Of a stretch of 64,000 bases of DNA, positions 55,997 through 64,000 are shown one piece after another; the first letter of the stretch is position 1, and the number at the start of each line of letters is the position of its first letter. Both the position numbers and the translations under genes were made by a program. Location of the stretch: positions 241,001-305,000 of the forward strand of contig CAJHZI010000651.1 of the NCBI GenBank assembly GCA_905160935.1, read 5' to 3'. The DNA comes from Enchytraeus crypticus (lineage: Eukaryota > Annelida > Clitellata > Enchytraeida > Enchytraeidae). Under the pieces are notes generated by a model. It made no database searches. It was not told the origin of the DNA and saw only the letters and a program-made list of their open reading frames with translations.

Positions 55997-56075
55997 TTCA
56001 TTGTTAATATATTATTGGATTACCTTGCGCCAAGGTGGCACATTTATGGTAATCCAATAATATAAAACAATGAAG
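55997..56075. repeat. 28-bp inverted repeat hairpin
   Basis: CTTCATTGTTAATATATTAT...GGATTACC pairs with GGTAATCCAATAATAT...ACAATGAAG with only one or two mismatches; loop of 23 nt (TTGCGCCAAGGTGGCACATT...). Confidence 0.85.
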
Positions 56076-56129
56076 AAAATTACACCAGGTATGTTTCAGT
56101 AGTTGATGTTTAACGTATGTCTTAACGTA

Positions 56130-57420
56130 TGTCTTTCTTAGTGGTTTGGTGTTCGTGGAATTGTTCTTGATTGGTTTTCCTCCTATCTGACGGATCGTTC
56201 TTTTAGTGTGAAAGTGATGGAGTACATCTCTTCGTCTTCTCACTTAAAGTATGGTGTGCCTCAAGGCTCCGTTCTTGGTCCTATCCTCTTTAACCTCTAT
56301 ACAACACCCCTAAGCACTCCAATCTCTTCTCATTCTCTTGATCATGAACTATATGCTGATGACACTCAAATGTACACTTGTTTCACCCCTAACTCCTATT
56401 CTAATGCTGAAAACCCTCTTGCAACAAAGTTTTCAGTCTATATCCTCTTGGATGTCTGCTAATTTCTTGGCACTTAATCCATCTAAGACTGAATTCTTGT
56501 TGGTCGGGACACCTCAAGAGCTTCTGAAGCTGAATGAGGAAACTCTTTCGTTATCTTCAGGTATTAAAATATCACCTGTTTCTTCTGTGAGAAATCTCGG
56601 TGTTATCCTTGATAAACACCTAACCTTCCACGAACACATAACTAAAACTTCACAAGCGTGTTTCTTCCATATCCGTGATCTTCGTCGAATACGTCCATTT
56701 TTGTCACGTGAGACAGCTGCTACAATTGGTGCTGGTCTTGTGCAATCGAAGTTGGACCACTGCAATTCCCTGTTTTTAAATCTCCCTGGCTGTGAGATTG
56801 ATTGGTTGCAGTTTGTTCAGAATTCTCTTGCGCGAGCAATTTTTTGTAGTTCCAAGTACTCACATGTTACGCCCATTTTGAAGTGTTTGCACTGGTTAAA
56901 GATTAAAGAGCGTATCATTTACAAAACAGCTTCGTTAACCAATAAGTCCATCATCATCCATGGACAAACTTGTATGTCTCACTTGATTAAAGTGATGCAG
57001 CCTGCTATTACTCGGTCTTCTAAGTTAATTACTCTTGTGAGACCTAGCTTACCTTCACACTCTAAGCTATCTAATCGTTCTTTCCAGCATGCAGCACCTC
57101 AGATGCGGAATTCTCTTCCATCCAATCTTCGGAAATCCTCATTTGAATCACATCAGCCTTTGCTTTCCTATGAGCAATTCCATAAGCAGTTGAAGACCTA
57201 TCTTTTCCATCTCTCTTTTCCATCCAGTGTCCATGAGCAGCGACCAGGGCCTAAACCACCTTTTCTTTAACTCCCTTTACTTTGGACTGAATTTCTGGAT
57301 TTTTGAATTTGCACCGTTTTTGGACCTTCTTTTTTTGCTCGCAGGCTTGATTTTGTCTCAATAGTGCTCGATGTTGTCATTGATGAATGTAGCACTCTAA
57401 TTGTTGTTATTATCATTATT
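56130..57420 (+). pseudogene. LINE-A: 5'-truncated L2/CR1-like non-LTR retrotransposon
   Basis: Reverse-transcriptase C-terminal half. First frame: GIVLDWFSSYLTDRSF, GVPQGSVLGPILFNLYTTPL and the YADDTQMY catalytic box. A frameshift near 56430 leads to the second frame (56338-57270): WMSANFLALNPSKTEFL, NLGVILDKHLTF, LDHCNSL and HWLKIKERI, ending PPFL-stop. This order (YADD, then WM..N.L.LN..KTE, then LDYCNSL, then HWLP) is characteristic of the L2/CR1 group. The 3' UTR runs to about 57400 and ends in (TTGTTATT)-like repeats. The endonuclease and N-terminal RT are missing: a dead 5'-truncated copy. Confidence 0.88.
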
Positions 57421-58069
57421 GTTATTAGTGATGAGATACTCTAATTATACTCTTGAAACACGTACTATTGTACCATAAAAAGCTCGCACTACTGAATTAA
57501 TCTGTTCATCTTAATTAATTCATCTTAAACAGAGATCTCAAAATCTACACTTGAGTAATTTATACCTGTATATTATTCTATTAAGGCCTATTATTTTGGC
57601 CTATTATTATTATGTTAATTAAGACCTATTCAATTTTAAATTTTAAATTCTAATATGAGCATGTACATTTAGATACACCGATGAGCAGAATTCAATTAAA
57701 ACAGATTCTACAGGTTATTAGCTAAGTGTTAATTGTAATTGTATTGGATTCAACACCATGCCTTTGATCTAGTGGATAAAAGCACAGGCTTCCAAGAATG
57801 AGTGCATGCATCATTGAAAGTTGAAATACGGCATGGGTCTATAATTAATTATAATCGACTGACTGTGTCGCACAGAGCGTTTGAAGCTACGGTGCAGTTA
57901 TATTTCAGACCAGTGCCTTTAATCTTAGTTGATCAAGTGTCGCTTCATATATGGCCTGTCAATCATCGACACTTTCATGTATTACAAATAATTTAAATTA
58001 AACTTTCTTATCTTGACTAGATAATGTTTAATGCCTCTTGTTTTATCTGATAACATTGCTACCTTGAAA
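57421..58069. other. No gene recognised
   Basis: AT-rich intergenic sequence after LINE-A; the 64-codon frame at 57802 has no recognisable content. Confidence 0.6.
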
Positions 58070-59239
58070 AAGTACTTTTAGACTAAAGTAATTTTTTTAT
58101 AGAACACAAAAGTAACAGTAAAAGTATTTTTTTCGAAATTGAAAGGTAAAAGTAAAAGTATTGCATTTTTCAAAGTCGAGAAGTAAAAGTAAAGTACTGC
58201 CAAAACGTCAAAAAGTAAAAAGTAAAAGTAATTTGGAAAGAACCTTTCCAGCACTGGATGGAAGAACTGCAGCAGGCTGAGATGATATGTAGTAATAATA
58301 ATGTACGTGCATAACTGAACGGCCCATGCAGGGAATACACACGAAACCTATATACAGTTACTACAAATGCCATTCGTTGCGTTCTACTGAATGCACACAA
58401 AAGGTCTTTAGTTATATCTATGGTCAGGCTATGGCATAAATTCTTGTGAGCAATTCACATCTCCGGAGATATTTTGAAAATATTTAGGCCTGTATTTTAT
58501 GCTACAGTGACAACAATAATATACCTCTACAAAAAAACCTTGACGCTATTATGCATTGAAGATTAATTTAACAGCATATACAATGACCCTATCAAAACAC
58601 CGAGTGTATTTATACTTAATTTAGTACTTTTTAGGATTATGTTCATATTGCTTAGGCTTTAAAGTCTATGGGAACCAAGTACAGATTCATCTTAAGTACC
58701 AAGTACAGAATGAAACACGCACACAAAGAAAGCTTCCAGCTTATGGAGAGATTTTATAAGTTTATTAATCTTGACCTTGAATGTTACAAGTAATTAGGTT
58801 ACAAGTAATCCAAAAATGGTCACGTATCAGCTATAATGTCACTGTATATTTTGAGTGTATAGAAATAAACATAGTTCTCTCTCTCACTCTCTCTCCGTTT
58901 TTAAGTTAGGGCAGCTCTATTGAAAACTCTGCCTAGATACTGTGCTTTAGATAATGTGAATGCTAAAGTGTAGCAAGAAGGTATTTGATTTTGTAACAAC
59001 GAATTATTTGTTAATCAAAATTTGCATAGGCCTACACTGAGTTAATTTGCAAAGAACGCTGAAAATAATTTACAGGCCTAAATGGTTCTTCGTTTTCACA
59101 GAAGCAATCTCGTGAACTTACTCTCACGAACTATTTCAATAACATGATTCCACTTAAGTTGAAGGTGTATTCATTAAGAGTAATGTTTTCATTAAGAGTA
59201 ATGTTTCCAGGTTCTTTAAACGTTGCTTTATAAAATATA

Positions 59240-59345
59240 GCTCTAACAACAACAACAACATTTTTATTGTTGTCCGTGACAACATCGAGCACTATGTAAC
59301 TAAATCAACACCGATGAGCACTGAGCAGTGTGAAAGGTCCATAGG
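59240..59345 (-). mobile_element. Degenerate LINE-A tail fragment
   Basis: AACAACAACAACA, then GTGACAACATCGAGCACTAT and GAAAGGTCCA keep the order of the LINE-A tail on the complement, with internal changes. Confidence 0.5.
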
Positions 59346-59589
59346 CTGTGCAAGAAAAAAAATGGAGAGAAAGAGAGAGAGAGAGAGAGGAAGAAAAACA
59401 AGTAGGAACAAGAAGTTGCACAACCTGAGGGAGATCCTGGTTGAGCTGTTACGCTGTGTCCTGAAACAAGTACAACATAGTGACGTCACAGGTTTGTGTG
59501 TAGGTACTACTCAAGTAGAACAACATACCAAATCATCTAATTGATCTATCGAGTAAGCATTAATGTCGTACCTGAATGACAGAGATCAG

Positions 59590-59812
59590 ATGTAAACACG
59601 CATTATAGTGAAATGATCATCTCTGTTGATCATATCTATCTATCACTTTTAATACCACATGTCTAAACCGTTAGACAACTTAGAACATTTTCCGTATAGC
59701 CAGTCCAGTGAAAGTCCAAGATTTTACTCTCAGATCAGCGCGGCTTTGATACGAACCCTCGAGAGTTCAATTCACCTCAGGATCTGTCATTTAAAACTTC
59801 ATGACGTTGCAC
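59590..59812 (-). mobile_element. SINE2, 5'-truncated
   Basis: AAACACGCATTATAGTGAAA, ATCACTTTTAATACCACATG, GATTTTACTCTCAGATCAGC, TTAAAACTTCATGACGTTG; the A-box end is missing. Confidence 0.75.
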
Positions 59813-60514
59813 TTGGATATATCACATAGCTGGATACTCCAAAATACATTACATAGCTAGATACTTCTGGATATATCAGGCTCATCCATGACACCATCGA
59901 GCTCCATGAGTCAAAAGTCTAGTTTGGTATCAGAGTCGACACTGGTTACATCCACAGTGCCTTGTCCTCTATTATCATATCTGACAGCAGTATCAGCTTC
60001 GTTTATTTTTATTTAGAATTTCTTGAGATGATTTTAACACAGGGCACAACAACATTTACACGATAATAAAACATGCGTAAGCTCTGCTGCAATTGTGCAT
60101 AACAATTCTTGACTCGCTAAGCTACACCCTTATAATACGATACAACTTTTATTAAACTAAATTCCACACTTTACGACTTTATTCTCCTGGTAACGATTTT
60201 GCCGCTCTACTGATTTGATAGCGGCAGGCAAGAAGTCGTTTTACTTGTTAGAGTGGATAAGAGCAACAGACTCTCTCTATTCATGGACCGACCACGTCTT
60301 ACGTGTCTCATTGCTTTTTACGAATTACCAGATTGGTCAAACGAAGACGACAAAATAGCTTTTAAGAGCCAAACCATTATCAACAGCCATGAGCTAAAGT
60401 CTACTCATTAGAGAGAGAACTATGTTTTATTTCAAAAATACACTCAAATATGCACGCACACTTGGCCGCCAAAGAGGTTAAAAAACCTATCTAGTTGATC
60501 ATCCATCATCATTA

Positions 60515-60803
60515 TCATCATCATCATCTTCCCTTATATCCCAGTTTAACGAGGGTCGGGATACAATTAGACTGTCTCAAATCCTCTCTGTCCTACACCA
60601 CACCACCAGCCAATTCCCTATTTGAGACTTTTCCATTCGTTTAAATTTTTGTAGCAATTTCTGGAGCCTAGGCGCTCACCAACCGAATGCCCATTCTGAC
60701 GTTGGTATGGATCTTAGTGCTTTAGTCGCCTTCTACGACACGTGCAGTCACCTGTTGGTTCATTCTTCAAACAACCCGGACACAACACGGAGAACCATCC
60801 ATC
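60515..60803 (+). mobile_element. 280-bp interspersed repeat R3, copy 2
   Basis: Second copy: ATCATCTTCCCTTATATCCC, CACACCACCAGCCAATTCCC, GGAGCCTAGGCGCTCACCAA, GACACGTGCAGTCACCTGTT, CGGACACAACACGG. Confidence 0.75.
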
Positions 60804-60844
60804 ATGCATGATAAATATACAAACTAAAAAAGAGTAAATCATTA

Positions 60845-60975
60845 TAAATAAATCATTAGCTAAAGCCCATTCATCAGCTTAAGTCTAGCCATTAGCTAAA
60901 ACCTACTCATAAGCTAAAGTCTAGCCACTAGCTAAAGCCTACTCATTAGCTAAAGTCTAGCCATTAACTGAAGCC
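60845..60975. repeat. ~32-bp CATTAGCTAAAGCCTACT repeat
   Basis: About four imperfect units alternating TAAAGTCTAGCCATTAGC and TAAAGCCTACTCATTAGC. Confidence 0.8.
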
Positions 60976-61721
60976 TAATTTTTCCCTCCCGTTCTTCTGC
61001 CGATTTAATCCAGCACCTATGAATCCCGATGGAGTTGACTTCGTAGATAGAAATATTGCAGAGCAAACCGTCGAAAAGCTAGAGACCTTTCTTCTTTGGG
61101 AAATGTATTCGATGACAAAAATTAAATGCAGTCTATTTCAGAAATTCGTTTAAACTTTAACCAGCTAGATGGCCTCGAGTAGCCGGGCGGCGATTCAGCA
61201 CGCATTGCTCGAATCGTTTTTATCAAACATCGGGTTCATTACATCGGGGGGTAAAAAAATAAAAAGAATAATATTTACTGGATGGACCTAATCCACGTGA
61301 ATAGAAGGAAATATGACGACACTGAAGCAAGATTTATGTAATCAGAAATGTCATTAATTGAAAGCATTGTCGATGGAAACTTCAACCCAATGGAGCGGAG
61401 ATAAGCGAGACATTGCTACCTCTGCAGCAACACTAGCCTTGTTCTATAATACTATAATACATAACTTTAACTATACATTTTTTTAAGTTTATCGAATACT
61501 AACATGAAAAAGAAATATTAACCTGTAAATGACAAAATCACGAGCAGACAGATGATTAACCTTGATATCAAGGTAATCAGGGCGTAGCTCCGCCCACCTG
61601 TTACGTCACTGTGTTTGTAAACCATTATTATAAACAGTATCTACAACAGTGTCCACACCACGTGACGCAGTCTTGCTAAACATAACATTCTCATTTTATA
61701 TTTTAACTTATCTGATATAAT

Positions 61722-61852
61722 AACAACAATTAGAGTGCTACAGTCATCAATGACAACATCGAGCACTATAGAGACAAAATCAAGCCGGCGAGCAAAAAAG
61801 GAGGTCCAAAAACGGTGCAAATTCCAAAATCCAGATAATCAGTCCAAAGTAT
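61722..61852 (-). mobile_element. LINE-A 3' tail fragment
   Basis: ATAACAACAATTAGAGTGCT through CCAGATAATCAGTCCAAAGT, a nearly complete reverse-complement 3' UTR end. Confidence 0.8.
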
Positions 61853-62335
61853 ACAGTTTTACATTATTGTTTCATAGAGATGTTACACCATTGTTTCCGA
61901 GAGATGTTACTTTATTGTTCTAAAAGATGTTACATTATTGTTTCATAGATATGTTACATTATTGTTTCAGAGAGATGTTACTTTATTGTTTTAAAAGATG
62001 TTACATCACTGTTTCATAGATATGTTACACCATTGTTTCAGAGATATGTTACTTTGTTGTTCTAAAAGACGTTACAATATTGTTTCATAGATATGTTACA
62101 TTATTGTTTCAGAGAGATGTTACTTTGTTGTTCTAAAAGACGTTACATTATTGTTTCATAGATATGTTACACCATTGTTTCAGAGAGATGTTACTTTATT
62201 GTTCTAAAAGACGTTGCATTATTGTTTCATAGATATGTTACATTATTGTTTCAGAGAGATGTTCCACCATTGTTTCAGAGATATGCTCATTATCATTCTA
62301 AAAAATGTTAAATTTGTGTTTCATAAAGATGTAAC
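61850..62335. repeat. ~31/62-bp minisatellite (GATGTTACATTATTGTTTCA)
   Basis: Higher-order repeat alternating CATAGATATGTTACA, CAGAGAGATGTTAC and TTCTAAAAGACGTTACA half-units. Starts at the LINE-A tail end. Confidence 0.9.
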
Positions 62336-62404
62336 TTTACTGTTCTATAGAGATCTTAAATTGAGGTAGCCTATAGCTGCAACACCATTGTAACACAGTG
62401 TATC

Positions 62405-62635
62405 TACCACAGACCTACGTAGCTACACTACCATGGACCTACCTACACTACCACAGACCTACCTACACTACCATGGACCTACCGACACTACCATGGACCT
62501 ACCTACACTACCATGGACCTACCAACATTACCATAGACCTACCTACACTACCATGGACCTACCTACACTACCATGGACCTACCTACACTACCATGGACCT
62601 ACCTACACTACCATAGACCTACCTACACTACCTCA
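62405..62635. repeat. 20-bp minisatellite
   Basis: Eleven units of CTACCATGGACCTACCTACA. Two plus frames stay open through it; not coding. Confidence 0.95.
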
Positions 62636-63221
62636 GTTAACAGCGTCACTACACTGCAACTCAGAGGTTGACTTCTGAATCTCACTCGACCCACATTATA
62701 TTAATATAGGAGATCACTCTGTTGCTATTGTAGTGTAGCTCTTATGCAGCCATTGTAATTCTTAACAAAGAAATTAGCTTTTGTAGCTCTACAGATCTCA
62801 ATGGCTTTTAAAGCCACAATGTCAGAATACAAGAAAACGTTTATTTATATGCCAAACGTAACCAACAATACAATGGCACAATCTCTATGCCGTGACGATA
62901 TCTAAATGCTTTACACAGAATTACATGTATATCTAGCTGACCACCGATCAATTGAACATACAAATAGAAAAGAAGATAGACGGGCGACTGCAATCCTGCT
63001 ATAAGGTCAGATAATGATTGTGTGTATTGAACATTATAGACTCTGTAATATACTGGTAATTTATCGTAACTTATGAAAAGGTAACTTAAGGAAAACTTAC
63101 GGATAATTTACTGTCACGTTACCATTTGGTTGCTGGTATCAATCGAATAACGACATTTTACTGAGTTTTCAGATGACGTTATATTATGGGTGACTTCGTA
63201 GGCCTACTTATTATCTTAATT

Positions 63222-63345
63222 TGGATTGATTTTCTGGATTTCGAATTTGCGCCGTTTTGAGACCTTTTGTTTGCTCGCCGGCTTGGATTTGACTCAGTAG
63301 TGCTCGATGTTGTCATTGATTACATTGGCACTCTAATGTTTATGT
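63222..63345 (+). mobile_element. LINE-A 3' tail fragment
   Basis: TTGATTTTCTGGATTTCGAA to GCACTCTAATGTTTATG; the same tail as the 57.3 kb LINE with modest divergence. Confidence 0.75.
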
Positions 63346-63414
63346 TATATGAACCGACTGACTCCAGTTTCAACCAGTCCGTGAAGTTCAAGAATATATC
63401 AACGGCCTTCTTCT

Positions 63415-63777
63415 TCAGTTCACTGCCAAGTGGCAGGTCCAAGGTACATCTTCATACTCAAAGTGTTTTCTCGCTCCAAAAGAGCACTCCTTAGATCAAC
63501 AAGTTAATCCCTTCGCAAAGTCTATGCCATATCCATACCCTATGTAGCCTATAGCTTGGGAAAAATATGGCGTCCGAGGTGGTTTCACGTTGCCTTCCTC
63601 AGTTAGATGGATTAATTACCATTTAATTCTGGGGGAAAATATTTCATGGTAAAGTGGATCCCCTCTTGCCATCCTCAGCTCCTACCTTTAGTCGCCTCTT
63701 GCGTACACGCAGCAGATTGTTTGCGGTTGCCCTATACTGCAGTGGTCAAACCACACCCGGGCTCAACACGGGGAATC
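63415..63777 (-). mobile_element. Same tail family, reverse copy
   Basis: AAGTGGCAGGTCCAAGGTAC, TCAACAAGTTAATCCCTTCG, TTTAGTCGCCTCTTGCGTAC, CACCCGGGCTCAACACGGGG: the longest copy, joining both ends of the family. Confidence 0.65.
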
Positions 63778-64000
63778 AGCGGCCTATGAATTGTATATTG
63801 CACTGCATTGACTAAAACAAACCTTACTTCTACGTTTTACTCAGAATTAGTGCCCTACCTTAGTGCCTAGCATGCCTTACCATTAATGCCCTACCGTCTA
63901 TCTCTCTCTGTTTTACTTTATGGGATTAACCTTCAGTAACCTCAAGTTTAAGGAAATTAAAAACTAAAGTGGTAGTTTTTGGTAGCTTGTTGTCTCACTC

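Overview
This is a eukaryotic, almost certainly invertebrate metazoan, nuclear genome window. It is AT-rich, dominated by introns and intergenic DNA, and crowded with microsatellites, minisatellites, tRNA-derived SINEs, 5'-truncated LINEs, DNA-transposon remnants and a probable solo LTR. I cannot name the species: the gene families are animal-type (kringle, DOMON, pancreatic-lipase family) and nothing in the sequence fixes the phylum.

Three spliced protein-coding genes can be assembled by eye, all on the minus strand and all for secreted or membrane proteins. (1) 19830-27783: an eight-exon gene for a 349-residue secreted lipase of the pancreatic lipase family, with signal peptide, GHSLG nucleophile elbow, catalytic Asp and His; every splice phase is compatible. 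(2) 31351-38899: a six-exon gene for a 422-residue type I membrane protein with signal peptide, DOMON domain, about 200 residues of six-residue GGMSSx repeats and a C-terminal transmembrane helix; all phases are compatible. (3) 49606-54801: the 3' three exons of a kringle, mucin-like Ser/Thr/Pro stalk, transmembrane helix, Tyr-rich tail protein. Its 5' exons were not found, and its repeat exon carries a 4-bp frameshift unless splicing avoids it.

Layout: 1-19.3 kb is intergenic with many repeats (MITE at 9.9-10.7 kb, solo-LTR-like GC-rich block at 14.4-16.1 kb). 19.4-27.8 kb is the lipase gene, whose 3' flank is a 35-bp minisatellite made from its own last codons. 31.35-38.9 kb is the DOMON gene with a mariner remnant in intron 2. 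39-49.4 kb is intergenic with LINE/SINE debris. 49.6-54.8 kb is the kringle gene. 55-64 kb is intergenic and holds a 5'-truncated L2/CR1-like LINE at 56.1-57.4 kb.

Four interspersed families recur and explain most of the non-genic sequence: SINE1 (tRNA-derived, ends in GACGTTAAC-CTTAGCTTT), SINE2 (tRNA-derived, ends near GTGTTTACTTTTTT), LINE-A (tails carrying GCACTATTGAGACAAAATC on the complement) and LINE-B (tails ending GAGGAAACGGACGTTAAACC-TTTATT). SINE1 shares its 3' end with LINE-B. The most unusual theme is that tandem arrays in all three genes begin inside exon edges: a splice acceptor in two cases, the last codons and stop in two cases.
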